Assembly (NCBI RefSeq): GCF_000147875.1
Contig: NC_014507.1
Coordinates: forward strand, 2,480,001-2,544,000
Direction: 5' to 3'
Length of the DNA: 64,000 nt
Source of the DNA: Methanolacinia petrolearia DSM 11571
GTDB lineage: Archaea; Halobacteriota; Methanomicrobia; Methanomicrobiales; Methanomicrobiaceae
In this document: piece by piece, positions 15,107 through 24,246 of the stretch
Layout: each line of letters opens with the position of its first letter
Position numbering within the stretch: position 1 is the stretch's first letter
Notes under the pieces: model-generated
Seen by the model: the letters and a program-made list of their open reading frames with translations, nothing else
The model's database searches: none
Told to the model about the DNA's origin: nothing
Position numbers and translations under genes: made by a program

Positions 15107-17203
15107 ATGAGGGATGATATCACAATATGCAGATCGCGAAGGATTCTGTACGGGGTTTTTCTTGCTGCATTTATTCTTTCGGCGACGGGTTTTTTTCTGC
15201 CGGTTCTTGCCGACGAAAGCCTGTCGCCTATACGTGCCGAATATTCGGCCGGCGAGATAACGATTCTCAGCGACGAAGCACGGGAGAGCGCGAACGAATC
15301 CCTGAACGCCATCGCCGCTATTCCAACGGATGAACGGACTTTTGAAAATACTGTCGTTGCATTCGACAGTGTGATGACGGATTACGGCGATGCAGTCTCG
15401 CCGCTTACGATTATGGGTTATCTCTCGCCCGACCCGGAGATTGCGGCGGAGGGTATGGATGCCGACATTGCTCAGAGTAAATTTTACATCGAGGTCTACA
15501 CACGCAGCGATCTCTATGATGCGCTGAAATCGGTCGAAGATAAAGTGCCTGAGACTCCCGTCGAACAGAGGCTGTATAAGATCATAATCGACGAGTTCGA
15601 GCATAACGGCCTCGGGCTTCCGGAAGAGAATCTCACGAGAGTGAAGGAGATGAACGCGGAACTCAGCGCCATTAAGACCGAGTTCAACTCCAACCTGAAC
15701 AACGATAATTCGTCGATCACTTTTACGGGAGAGGAGCTTGAAGGGTTGCCGGACGAAGATCTTTCTTCATTTTCCCGGACGCCTGAAGGGGATTATATTG
15801 CAATTGTCACGCAGGATTATAGCACCGTGATGACCTACGCCGACAACGGAGATACCCGCAGGAGGATGTACGAGGCATACAATGATGTCCAGGGGGAAGC
15901 GAATACGCCTCTTCTGGAAGAAGCGATCGTCCTCCGCGAGAATATTGCAAAGGAGATGGGATTCTCTACGTGGGCGGACTATACAATCAGGAACCGTATG
16001 GCGGAGAACGCGACTGTTGTCATGGAGTTCCTGGATTCCTTAAAAGAGCCGCTTTCTGAAAAGATCGAAGAGGAGACGGCGATTCTCCTGGAGATCAAGC
16101 AGGAGATCGATCCGTCGGCAACGGAGATCCGGCCCTGGGATATCAGGTACCTCGAACACATTCTCGTCATGAGGGATTATAACTACGATGTGGCGGAGTT
16201 TAAGAAATATTTCCCGGCCGAAAACGTGATAGACGGGGTCTTTAATACGACGGGGATGCTTTTCGGAGTAGATTTCAACGAGGTTTCGGATGCGCCGGTA
16301 TGGTCGCCGGATGTGAGGCTCTTCGAGGTTTCGAACAGGTCGGACAACAGGACTCTCGGCTACCTCTACCTGGATCTCTACCACAGGGACGGAAAGTACA
16401 CGGGTTATGCAACGTCGCAGCTGATTTCAGGCAGGGAGAAGAACGGGACATACAGCCTGCCGGTTGCAATTATCATCGGGAGCTACGATGCACCGGAGGG
16501 CGACAACCGGACCCTCTTCAGGCCTTCAGATATATGGACGATGTTCCACGAGACGGGGCATGCGATGAACGTGATCCTTACTACGTCTCCTTACGGCATC
16601 CTCTCCGGGTATAAGTCATCCATGGACTTCTGCGAGACGCCGTCCCAGGCTCTTGAGGAATGGGCATACGACCGGGATGTCCTCGAATCGATCTCGGCGA
16701 AGGACGGGAATTCGTCTGATAAGATCCCGGAGGAGCTCGCCGGACAGGCGATTGCGGCAAGGAGTGTCGGCATGGGTTATGAGTACGGCTACCAGCTGCT
16801 CTTTTCGCTTGCCGATATGTATTACCATACGGCGGACGGGCCTGTGAACACGACGGAGGTCTGGCACGATGCATCTGAGGAGATCCTCGGGCTGGACGAG
16901 CCGGAGGGCCTTCACCCGGCCGCGACTTTCTCCCATATCATGGACCAGTACGATGCAGGATATTACAGCTACCTGTGGTCGAAGGTCTATGCACAGGATA
17001 TCGTCGACGAGTTCAAAGAGAACGGGATGACGAACGAGACTCTCGGCTTAAAGCTGAGGAACGATGTCTATTCGCAGGGGAATATGGCGGACGGGATGAC
17101 ACTGCTCGATAACTTCCTGGGACACGAGCCGGGGATCGACTCGCTTTACGATTTCATCGGGCTGAATGTTTCGAATGTCCCGAACGAGACTGCGGCTGCG
17201 TAG
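15107..17203 (+). CDS. Secreted M3-family oligoendopeptidase (PepF-like)
   Basis: This 698-residue protein has an N-terminal signal segment (ILYGVFLAAFILSATGFFLPVLA, about residues 13-35). It then has a long helical domain and the zinc-peptidase motif FHETGHAMN, with the downstream SMDFCETPSQALEEWAYD supplying the third zinc ligand region. M3 peptidases cut oligopeptides up to about 20 residues. Most are cytoplasmic, so export of this one suggests peptide degradation at the cell surface. Length fits the M3 family. The ATG at 15107 begins MRDDITICRSRR, a basic n-region. The gene stands alone; a strong hairpin (17234-17260) and other hairpins follow. Confidence 0.9.
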   Translation: MRDDITICRSRRILYGVFLAAFILSATGFFLPVLADESLSPIRAEYSAGEITILSDEARESANESLNAIAAIPTDERTFENTVVAFDSVMTDYGDAVSPLTIMGYLSPDPEIAAEGMDADIAQSKFYIEVYTRSDLYDALKSVEDKVPETPVEQRLYKIIIDEFEHNGLGLPEENLTRVKEMNAELSAIKTEFNSNLNNDNSSITFTGEELEGLPDEDLSSFSRTPEGDYIAIVTQDYSTVMTYADNGDTRRRMYEAYNDVQGEANTPLLEEAIVLRENIAKEMGFSTWADYTIRNRMAENATVVMEFLDSLKEPLSEKIEEETAILLEIKQEIDPSATEIRPWDIRYLEHILVMRDYNYDVAEFKKYFPAENVIDGVFNTTGMLFGVDFNEVSDAPVWSPDVRLFEVSNRSDNRTLGYLYLDLYHRDGKYTGYATSQLISGREKNGTYSLPVAIIIGSYDAPEGDNRTLFRPSDIWTMFHETGHAMNVILTTSPYGILSGYKSSMDFCETPSQALEEWAYDRDVLESISAKDGNSSDKIPEELAGQAIAARSVGMGYEYGYQLLFSLADMYYHTADGPVNTTEVWHDASEEILGLDEPEGLHPAATFSHIMDQYDAGYYSYLWSKVYAQDIVDEFKENGMTNETLGLKLRNDVYSQGNMADGMTLLDNFLGHEPGIDSLYDFIGLNVSNVPNETAAA

Positions 17204-17233
17204 ACTGTTTTTGGGTAATTTTTAGCTCCGGTG

Positions 17234-17546
17234 AGGGAGGGGGAACTAGTCCCCCTCCCTATTACCCTCCCCCTGATCGCGATAAGTCGCAAGAAGGGAT
17301 GGACGAGCATCCCTTCTCGCTCCGGGAAAGTGATAATTATTTTAAACCGTATCCTCTCCCGGCCGAGGCAACCGAAGGGCTCCCGCCCTTTCGAAACCCA
17401 AGGCGACCTTTGGTCACCGGCTGGATATTTCTCATACATGTTTTTCCCGGCCGAGGCTACCCGTAGGGGTAGCGTCCAGGCCGGGCTATCATCATTGCGC
17501 AAATTCGCGAAGCGAATTAAGCAGAGGGCTGCCCCGTCAGGGGCTT
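17234..17546. repeat. Series of perfect hairpins in the peptidase-GNAT gap
   Basis: The gap 17204-17615 has no gene but is unusually rich in perfect inverted repeats. They are AGGGAGGGGG...CCCCCTCCCT (17234-17260), AAGGGC-TCCC-GCCCTT (17375-17390), AATTCGC-GAA-GCGAATT (17502-17518) and GCCCC-GTCA-GGGGC (17531-17544). There is also a nested structure with outer arms CCCGGCC/GGCCGGG (17446-17452, 17479-17485) around GCTACCC-GTAG-GGGTAGC (17456-17473). The first may terminate the peptidase transcript. The rest resemble a structured RNA or a relic of a repeat element. Confidence 0.65.
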
Positions 17547-17615
17547 ATGCCTCATCTTAGAATAGAAAACCGAACTCAGGTTTTAACTCCTATTCCGGAC
17601 ATATACCTGAAATAA

Positions 17616-18146
17616 GTGACAGAAGAACCCGTAATTATCAAAACATCGCAGGCGACCCTCAGGCCGTGGAGGATGGACGATGCCCCTTCGGTTGCAAAAT
17701 ACGCGAACAACCCGAAGGTAGCGAAGAACATGAGGGATGGTTTTCCGAATCCGTACTCGGAGGAGGACGCCGAACGATTCCTCACGATGGCGACCGGAGA
17801 CGGCCCTGCTCTTCTCCTTGCAGTCGAGATCGACGGTGAGGCCTGCGGAGGGATCGGCGTCACTCCTTTTACGGACGTCTACAGGAAAACGGCGGAGATC
17901 GGGTACTGGCTCGCGGAGCCTTTCTGGGGAAGAGGGGTCATGACGGAGGTGGTGAAGGCCGTCGTTCCGGTGGCGTTCGGACGTTTTGATATTGTCAGGC
18001 TCCAGGCTGGAGTTTACGAGGGGAATTTAGGGTCGATGAGGGTTTTGGAGAAGGCCGGATTCGAGAGGGAGGCTGTGCATAAGAAGGCTATCTTCAAGAA
18101 CGGGGAGTTGTTGGACGAGGTTGTTTTTGTTTTGTTTGGGGTATAA
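17616..18146 (+). CDS. GNAT acetyltransferase, RimJ/RimL-like
   Basis: This 176-residue protein follows the RimJ/RimL-type GNAT pattern: an N-terminal TLRPWRMDDAPSV, then AEIGYWLAEPFWGRGVMTEVVKAVVPVAF with the acetyl-CoA-binding GRGVM loop. The terminal GNLGSMRVLEKAGFEREAVHKKAIFKNG is typical. Relatives acetylate ribosomal proteins or small molecules; no substrate can be read here. GTG at 17616 is the only upstream start in frame close to the conserved region. A hairpin-rich gap precedes it and an AT-rich foreign-looking gene follows. Confidence 0.85.
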   Translation: MTEEPVIIKTSQATLRPWRMDDAPSVAKYANNPKVAKNMRDGFPNPYSEEDAERFLTMATGDGPALLLAVEIDGEACGGIGVTPFTDVYRKTAEIGYWLAEPFWGRGVMTEVVKAVVPVAFGRFDIVRLQAGVYEGNLGSMRVLEKAGFEREAVHKKAIFKNGELLDEVVFVLFGV

Positions 18147-18277
18147 ATAATATTTTTAGCAGCAATATTTCCATTTCCATAGATTCCGATTAACACTACA
18201 ATGCGCCTGCAATTGTTCCTATTACTCAGGCAATACTATTAAGTCAATAATTATGAAATAAAAGAATTGAGGGAATA

Positions 18278-19687
18278 ATGCCAGAAAACCTACCAGAGAT
18301 ACAGGAACCTTTACAAATTAATGATCAAATCGATAAATTCTCGTCAAATTTAAAATTGTACCTAGATTCATTAGATCTTCCAAATGACAATATTTTAGTC
18401 GAAATTAAACAACGTGGAATAGTGATAGGCAATATGCCGAATATTATCGATCATTTATCACCAGAACAACGCCAAAGAGCATTATATATCTCAAAATTTA
18501 TTGCTTCTTGTGGAGTTGGATTATTTGATTCGGCACTAAACTATTTATGGAACGAAACAATTGTAAATTTAAGAAATAAAGTTGCATTATTTGATTTAGA
18601 TTATTTTTATGATAGTATTTTAAGTAATTCAAAAAAACGTCATGAATTTAAAAGTGATAAAGACCTCGAAAAACTTGATGATTGGGAACTGATTAAAGGA
18701 TGCCGAGATACTGGCATAATCACCGATATTGGGTATAAGCATCTAGACTATATTCGTGATATGAGAAACTTCGCTAGTGCTGCTCACCCAAACCATACCC
18801 GAATTACAGGACTTCAACTCTTAGGCTGGTTAGAAACCTGCATAATTGAGGTTTTAGCAAAGGAACCAGAAGGACCAGTTCTAGAAATAAAGAAATTATT
18901 AGCAAATGTAAGAAATCATAAATTAACAAAAAGTGATGCTGAAGCAATTAAAATTAATATCAAAAGAATGCCTCAGGATCTTAATCATTCCCTTTTACGG
19001 GCACTTTTCGGAATGTACGTGGATGATAGTCAAGATATTGCAGTCCGTAAGAATGTGGAATTAATAGTAAAAGATGTTTGGAATTATTCTGATAAAGAGA
19101 CAAAAAATAGTATAGCATATAAATATGCAGTTTTTTCTGCAAATGCAGAATTATCAAAAAAGGAACTGGCAAAGAAATTTTTGTCAATAGTTGATGGATT
19201 AGGATACATATCTGAAGATCTTAAAGCTATCGAAATCGGAGAGATCTGTGAAGACTTGATTCGTTCTCATTACGGATATAATAATTTTTATACTGAAGAA
19301 CCACATGCTAAACAATTAATAAAATATGTTCTCCCATCTGGAGATATCCCCTCAATAATAAGATATCCCTATGTAAAATCTTTGATAATATGTAGATTAG
19401 GGAATATCTATGGTGTCTCACATTCAGCATTACCATATTATAATCAAATGATAGAATTATTTCAAGATTCAGAATTCAATGAACTGTTAAAACTTTTAGA
19501 TGATAAAGAAATAATTAATATCTTTAATGATGGAAATAGGGCTAAAAAATTCATGGAATTACTCGCTTCATTAAAAGATAAAACTAAAAGTGAAAAAATA
19601 AAGAAAGCTTTTAACATTGTCTTAGATGGAACAATTTCTGATATGAAGACAAGAAGGGCATATCAAAAAATAAAGGATCTTATTTGA
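18278..19687 (+). CDS. AT-rich protein with HEPN-like RN-x5-H motif; possible defence gene
   Basis: This 469-residue protein is encoded by strikingly AT-rich DNA compared with its neighbours, a sign of transfer. Residues around 165-180 contain YIRDMRNFASAAHPN. Its R-N-x5-H spacing fits the R-x4-6-H signature of HEPN ribonuclease domains, including those near DUF4145 and Abi proteins. The remaining sequence is helical and charged, with no signal peptide or membrane segment, and may act as a sensor region. No toxin partner is adjacent. A gene remnant lies convergent just downstream. The HEPN assignment is from one motif, so a structure comparison is needed for certainty. Confidence 0.65.
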   Translation: MPENLPEIQEPLQINDQIDKFSSNLKLYLDSLDLPNDNILVEIKQRGIVIGNMPNIIDHLSPEQRQRALYISKFIASCGVGLFDSALNYLWNETIVNLRNKVALFDLDYFYDSILSNSKKRHEFKSDKDLEKLDDWELIKGCRDTGIITDIGYKHLDYIRDMRNFASAAHPNHTRITGLQLLGWLETCIIEVLAKEPEGPVLEIKKLLANVRNHKLTKSDAEAIKINIKRMPQDLNHSLLRALFGMYVDDSQDIAVRKNVELIVKDVWNYSDKETKNSIAYKYAVFSANAELSKKELAKKFLSIVDGLGYISEDLKAIEIGEICEDLIRSHYGYNNFYTEEPHAKQLIKYVLPSGDIPSIIRYPYVKSLIICRLGNIYGVSHSALPYYNQMIELFQDSEFNELLKLLDDKEIINIFNDGNRAKKFMELLASLKDKTKSEKIKKAFNIVLDGTISDMKTRRAYQKIKDLI

Positions 19688-19718
19688 GTGACAAAGGTAT
19701 TGATGATAATTTAAGAAG

Positions 19719-19883
19719 TCACTTAAAACCAATTAAAATACTTTTTTTATAATTTTCACATAGCTTTTCCGCAAGGAGTTCCATATCTTTTTCATTAAAA
19801 CAAACATGACCAGAGACAGATCGCCTTCTCAGTTCCCCGGATGTACGCAAAAAAGTACCTGTACATATATCTATAATATAATC
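19719..19883 (-). pseudogene. Probable gene remnant, AT-rich
   Basis: A 55-codon open stretch on the minus strand ends at 19719 and is closed upstream by TAG at 19886-19884. It has no ATG near its beginning. The translated part (GTFLRTSGELRRRSVSGHV, then a helical LLAEKLCENYKKS) looks like a real protein C-terminus, and its base use matches the adjacent AT-rich gene. It is probably the tail of a deleted gene. A start at an internal TTG giving about 42 residues is possible. The rest of the gap (19688-20001) shows nothing else. Confidence 0.35.
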
Positions 19884-20001
19884 CTATTATCAAAATCAAA
19901 AGATGAATATCAAATTTTTATTTTTGTAACAACCATTACACCCCAGATGTAAGCGTGCAGTAAAAATGCAGATGTCCAGCCAAAAAAAAAGATCCCGCTC
20001 C

Positions 20002-21411
20002 TCACCCCTTCCTCCATAACGAAAAGGCAAAAAGAGCAAAGACGATCAATACCGCAAGGCCGGGAACGACGAGGAGAACGGGAGTCTCCCTCGTCTCCGG
20101 GGCGGAAGTCGCCGGTAAAGTTGTCCCGGTTTCACTTGTCCCTGTTGGATTTATGTAAGGATTCAAATCGACAAACCAGATCTCGTACTCGTTCGGATCA
20201 TATCCCGGATAATCCTTCGGGTATGCCCTCACAAGAAGCTGGCCCGCATCGAACTCTATGATATCTCCGACTTCGAATTCGTCGTTTCCTGTGATTCGAA
20301 TCTCTTTCTTCTCCCCGTCCGGGATATGGTAGAGGAAGATCATGTCGTTGTTCTTGTAGATCAGGAAATCCCCGTCGACAGCAGAAGCATAAAGCCCGAA
20401 ATCCAGGTTTTCGTCATTCGTATCTATTGCAGTATTTTCGAGAGTATCCAGATCGGTTGCATAAAGAATGCTCCCGAAATGATCGATGCCCCCTTCGGTG
20501 GTTTTTCTTCCCTTCGTCCAGACGAAAAAACTGTCTGAAAAACAGTCCTGGTCGAGATTCACTCTTTCATTTGAGGCAATATCCGTTGTACCCGGAACCT
20601 CGATCCGCCCGACCTCTCCTCCTGCAAGAACAGGTTCAAGATCGAAGACAGCGATACCCTCGCTACGCAGGCGATCACCCGGTACCGGGGTGGGGATACT
20701 GATACTTTCGGAAAGAGTCGCAACCATATACTCCCCGAATCCCATCGGATCGTCAAGATCTGTCCGGTTGTCGATCAGTACCAGTTTCCCTGTGTCATGC
20801 GAATACACGTGCATACTCATAACCTCGGTAAACGGCCCATCTTCAAAATCCGAAGAGCCCTTTGCGACAACAAGATCGTTGTCTGCCAGCAGTTCATCCG
20901 TGTAGAGACGATCGGATACCTGTTCGTTACTTATTCCGTCAAAATCGAACAAACCCCGGCTGGATGCCGACGTCCCCGTAGGAGTCGTAGTGTGTATTGC
21001 AAGAGAATAATAGACGACGCCATTGGAGATATCAAGAGACCTGATATCCATCCAGAACGAGATCCAGTTATCTTTTTTTTCGGCAAGCTCCGTGGTATCG
21101 AAGGTCTTCGTCTCTCCCGTCACACTGTCCCAGATGTACACGAGCGGGTCACCGCTTTTGCTGTACGCAACCTCTCCGTTGCTGAGTCCGGCATGTGATG
21201 TTTTGTCATCTGACGGGACATAAGGGAAATGTACATCATCGTCTCCGTCAACATACGTATAAACGGTCTCGATTACCGGAAATTCCTCTGCATTGACAGG
21301 AATTGCAATGAATAAAAGGAGAACTGCCATTGAAAAAATGAATATTCCGAAAGTGCTGCACCATCTCTTTTCTGAACCAGGCTTTCCCGAAATCCCGGAC
21401 CGGATTGTCAT
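20002..21411 (-). CDS. Secreted, membrane-anchored beta-propeller-like paralogue P4
   Basis: This 469-residue protein has an N-terminal signal peptide (FIFSMAVLLLFIAIPVNA before EEFPVIET). A long extracellular part follows, made of WD/TolB-like strands such as LVYIWDSVTGETKTFDTT, ILYATDLDTLENTAIDT and IFLYHIPDGEKKEIRITGN. A Pro/Thr-rich stalk leads to one C-terminal membrane helix with a basic tail (SLWRKG). It is the most divergent of four tandem paralogues. The function is not known; a surface-layer or binding role is plausible. A copy of the 20-bp regulon motif and a TATA box (about 21435-21441) lie within 60 bases upstream. The TATA box is only about 24-30 bases from the ATG, so the mRNA may be leaderless. 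Confidence 0.82.
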   Translation of the reverse strand: MTIRSGISGKPGSEKRWCSTFGIFIFSMAVLLLFIAIPVNAEEFPVIETVYTYVDGDDDVHFPYVPSDDKTSHAGLSNGEVAYSKSGDPLVYIWDSVTGETKTFDTTELAEKKDNWISFWMDIRSLDISNGVVYYSLAIHTTTPTGTSASSRGLFDFDGISNEQVSDRLYTDELLADNDLVVAKGSSDFEDGPFTEVMSMHVYSHDTGKLVLIDNRTDLDDPMGFGEYMVATLSESISIPTPVPGDRLRSEGIAVFDLEPVLAGGEVGRIEVPGTTDIASNERVNLDQDCFSDSFFVWTKGRKTTEGGIDHFGSILYATDLDTLENTAIDTNDENLDFGLYASAVDGDFLIYKNNDMIFLYHIPDGEKKEIRITGNDEFEVGDIIEFDAGQLLVRAYPKDYPGYDPNEYEIWFVDLNPYINPTGTSETGTTLPATSAPETRETPVLLVVPGLAVLIVFALFAFSLWRKG

Positions 21412-21444
21412 CTAATAAACAGATCTTTTTCCGGTTATATAGCG

Positions 21445-21467
21445 ATTATTCCGAAAGCATCTACACG
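21445..21467 (-). promoter_or_regulatory. Regulon motif, copy a (upstream of P4)
   Basis: On the minus strand it reads GTAGATGCTTTCGGAATAAT preceded by CGT and followed by CGC and TATATAA. It differs from the consensus GTAGATACTTTCGGAATAAT at one position and holds the same distance to the TATA box as the other copies. Confidence 0.8.
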
Positions 21468-21496
21468 AAAACCGGGATAAAAAATGATAGATCCCT

Positions 21497-22888
21497 CTAC
21501 CTTCTCCCCCGCGATCCCGCGAAAAGAGCGGCGGCAGCCGGAAGTGCAGCCAGTGACACCAGAGGAGACAGCGGGGTCTCCGCAGTGACAGGGCTGTTGT
21601 TTCCCCCTCCAGTATTTCCGGTCTCCGCCGCACTCCCGGCATCAGGGTTAATAACCGTATTCAGGTCGATAAACCAGATCTCGTACTCGTTCGGATCATA
21701 TCCCGGATAATCCTTCGGGTACGCCCTCACGAGAAGCTCCCCCTCGTCGAACCCGATTATATCCCCCACCCTGAATTCGTCGTTTCCGGTGATCCTGATC
21801 TCCTTCCTATCCCCGTCCGGGATATGGTAGAGGTAAATATGATCCCCTTTCCTGTAAGTGAGATAGTCGCCATCGACGGCGTACGAATAAAACCCGAAAC
21901 TGTCAAAAATATCCCCCGGCTCATTTATTTCCTCAACCGGCTCTTCTATTCTGTCAATAACAGTGTCTTCCAGGGTGTTCAGGTCGGTTGCATAAAGTAT
22001 ATTCCAGCCATCTTCACCTGAACCATTGGCATTGGCAGATACCTCTTTCGACCAGATTAGTATGTCACCTGAAAAACAGTCCCGGCTGACTATCATGCTC
22101 CCTTCCTTATACGAATAACCGGTCGACGACGGAATTGTAACCGTCTCCACAGATCCTTCACTAAAATCCGGGGGAAGCCTGAAGACCGTCACCCCGTCTT
22201 CCGGGATTCTTACACCGGATTCGCTGGAAAGTACAGTTATTGCCACCGCAGCATTGCCGTCCCCTAACCCGATATGATCATTGGTTTCCCCACAATCATC
22301 TATGGTGATCATCTCCCCGGTATCGCGGGAATATATCCGCAACCGGTTCAGGTTTGTAAATTCTTCCCAATCATACCAGGAGAAATCCTCTATCAGAACA
22401 AGATCATTATCTGCGCACAGGTTGACCACAAGATGATCGAATATCTTCTCGTTGTTTTCCCCGTCAAAACTGAACAATCCTTCCGTAGAAGCACTTGTAC
22501 CTGTAGGTGTCGTCTTATGCGTTAAAAGAGAGTACCAAACCACACCGTCGGAGATATCAAGACACTTAATCTCCATCCAGAAAGAAATCCAGTCATCCTT
22601 TTTTACGGCAACCTCGGTGGTGTCGAAAGTCTTCGTCTCGCCCGTCCCGCTATCCCAGATGTAAATGAGAGGGTCTTTGTCTTTACTGTAAGCAATCTTT
22701 CCTCCACTCAAACCCATATGAGAAAATTTGTCACCAGCAGGATAAGTGAAAACATCACATGAATCTCCGTCGACATACGTGTAGCCGGTTTCGATTGTCG
22801 GGTACTCTTCCGCTCCGGCGGGAATCGCAAGAAGAAAAAAGATGACTGCTATTGAGAGCATTGAGAATCTGAAAGTGCAGTGCCTCAC
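21497..22888 (-). CDS. Secreted, membrane-anchored beta-propeller-like paralogue P3
   Basis: This 463-residue paralogue has the signal peptide LSIAVIFFLLAIPAGA, the same strand-rich repeats as its neighbours, and a C-terminal hydrophobic segment with an arginine tail (AALFAGSRGRR). I place the start at the GTG at 22888, one base after the stop of P2, because it gives the signal peptide a basic n-region (VRHCTFRF). Longer in-frame starts run back inside P2. About 850 bases (21876-22723) are almost identical to 24626-25473 in P1, and the signal region matches P2. That points to recent duplication and gene conversion. It is the third gene of the P1-P2-P3 operon. Confidence 0.82.
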   Translation of the reverse strand: MRHCTFRFSMLSIAVIFFLLAIPAGAEEYPTIETGYTYVDGDSCDVFTYPAGDKFSHMGLSGGKIAYSKDKDPLIYIWDSGTGETKTFDTTEVAVKKDDWISFWMEIKCLDISDGVVWYSLLTHKTTPTGTSASTEGLFSFDGENNEKIFDHLVVNLCADNDLVLIEDFSWYDWEEFTNLNRLRIYSRDTGEMITIDDCGETNDHIGLGDGNAAVAITVLSSESGVRIPEDGVTVFRLPPDFSEGSVETVTIPSSTGYSYKEGSMIVSRDCFSGDILIWSKEVSANANGSGEDGWNILYATDLNTLEDTVIDRIEEPVEEINEPGDIFDSFGFYSYAVDGDYLTYRKGDHIYLYHIPDGDRKEIRITGNDEFRVGDIIGFDEGELLVRAYPKDYPGYDPNEYEIWFIDLNTVINPDAGSAAETGNTGGGNNSPVTAETPLSPLVSLAALPAAAALFAGSRGRR

Positions 22889-22889
22889 T

Positions 22890-24245
22890 CTATCTTTTCC
22901 CCTGCAAAACTGCGAAAACGACAAACACCGCCACCAGTGCAAATACTGAAACAGAGGGAGATAACGGAGTCTCAGGATTCCCCGGTTCATTACTTCCGGT
23001 CTCAACAGCCCCGGTCTCACTCGCTTCAGCTTCAACCGGATTAATAAACGGATTCAAATCCACAAACCAGATCTCGTACTCGGACGGTTCATAACCGGGA
23101 TAATCCTTCGGATACGCCCTCACGAGAAGCTCGCCTTCGTCGAACTCGACGATATCACCGACTTCGAATTCATCGTTTCCGGTGATTCGGATCTCTTTCT
23201 TCTCCCCGTCCGGGATATTGTACAGGAATATCCCGTCGTCGTTCTTGTATATCAGGTAATCACCGTCAACAGCATAGGCATAAAGCCCAAAATCCGGATG
23301 CTCATTCGTATCTATTGCAGTATTTTCAAGAGTATCCAGATCGGTTACATAAAGAGTGCTCTGATATTGGCCATTATCACCATCTGAGGTTTTCACGCCC
23401 TTTGACCAGACAAAATATCTGTCTGAAAAACAATCCTGGTTGACATTCACCTTTTCATCAGATGAAATCTCCGTTGCATCAGGAATAACAATTTCTTTAA
23501 CTTCTCCGCCTGCAAGTGCAGGTTCTATATCAAAGACAACAATTCCATCATTTTGAACTCGATCGCCAACTGTCTCGGAAATCGAGCTAAGGGAAAGAAC
23601 CGCAACCTTATACTCCCCAAATCCCATTGGGTCATTGATCTCCGTTCGGTTGTCAATAGTAATTATATCTCCACTGTCATGAGAATACACTCGTAACCGC
23701 ATATTTTCGATATGAGGTTCCCCATCAAAATATGAAAAATCTTTTACCAAAACAAGGCTATTATCAGCCAAAAGTTCATAAATAAAATGCTGTGAAACAA
23801 TGTTTTCATTATTCGCTCCGTCAAAGCTGAATAATCCCTTCGATGATGCACTTGTGCCTGTAGGTGTAGTCTTATGTGTTGAAAGAGAGTAATACACTGC
23901 ACCTTTGGATATATCGAGACACTTAATCTCCATCCAGAAAGAAATCCAAGTATCCTTTTTTTCAGCAATTACGGTGGTATCGAAAGTATTTGTCTCACCA
24001 GTCCTATTATCCCATATATAAATAAGAGGGTCCTTGTCTTTACTATATGCAACCTCTCCATTGCTTAGCCCCATATGTGACAATTTGTCAACCGAAGGAT
24101 AAGTGAAAACATCACATGAATCTCCGTCAATGTAAGTGTAACCGGTTTCGATTGTCGGGTACTCTTCCGCTCCGGCGGGAATCGCAAGAAGAAAAAAGAT
24201 GACTGCTATTGAGAGCATTGAGATTCCGAAAGTGCTGTTACTCAC
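22890..24245 (-). CDS. Secreted, membrane-anchored beta-propeller-like paralogue P2
   Basis: This 451-residue paralogue has a signal peptide starting VSNSTFGISMLSIAV, propeller-like strands, and a C-terminal membrane helix (VSVFALVAVFVVFAVLQGKR). The start is the GTG at 24245, one base after the P1 stop; the longer open frame overlaps P1 and is not credible. Its C-terminal 290 bases (22929-23216) are nearly the same as those of P1 (24286-24573), while its middle resembles P4 and its signal region P3. It is thus a mosaic of the family. It is the middle gene of the P1-P2-P3 operon. Its function is unknown. Confidence 0.82.
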   Translation of the reverse strand: MSNSTFGISMLSIAVIFFLLAIPAGAEEYPTIETGYTYIDGDSCDVFTYPSVDKLSHMGLSNGEVAYSKDKDPLIYIWDNRTGETNTFDTTVIAEKKDTWISFWMEIKCLDISKGAVYYSLSTHKTTPTGTSASSKGLFSFDGANNENIVSQHFIYELLADNSLVLVKDFSYFDGEPHIENMRLRVYSHDSGDIITIDNRTEINDPMGFGEYKVAVLSLSSISETVGDRVQNDGIVVFDIEPALAGGEVKEIVIPDATEISSDEKVNVNQDCFSDRYFVWSKGVKTSDGDNGQYQSTLYVTDLDTLENTAIDTNEHPDFGLYAYAVDGDYLIYKNDDGIFLYNIPDGEKKEIRITGNDEFEVGDIVEFDEGELLVRAYPKDYPGYEPSEYEIWFVDLNPFINPVEAEASETGAVETGSNEPGNPETPLSPSVSVFALVAVFVVFAVLQGKR

Positions 24246-24246
24246 T

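Noticed and set aside
17231-17560. 109-codon plus-strand frame across the hairpin-rich gap
   Set aside because: It crosses every inverted repeat in the gap and has no RBS or protein-like composition; the structure explains the region better.
22888-23035. N-terminal extension of P3 (and likewise 24245-24392 for P2) starting MKLKRVRPG
   Set aside because: These extensions lie inside the upstream gene in another frame and would put 50 residues before the signal peptide. The GTG one base after the preceding stop gives a normal signal peptide.
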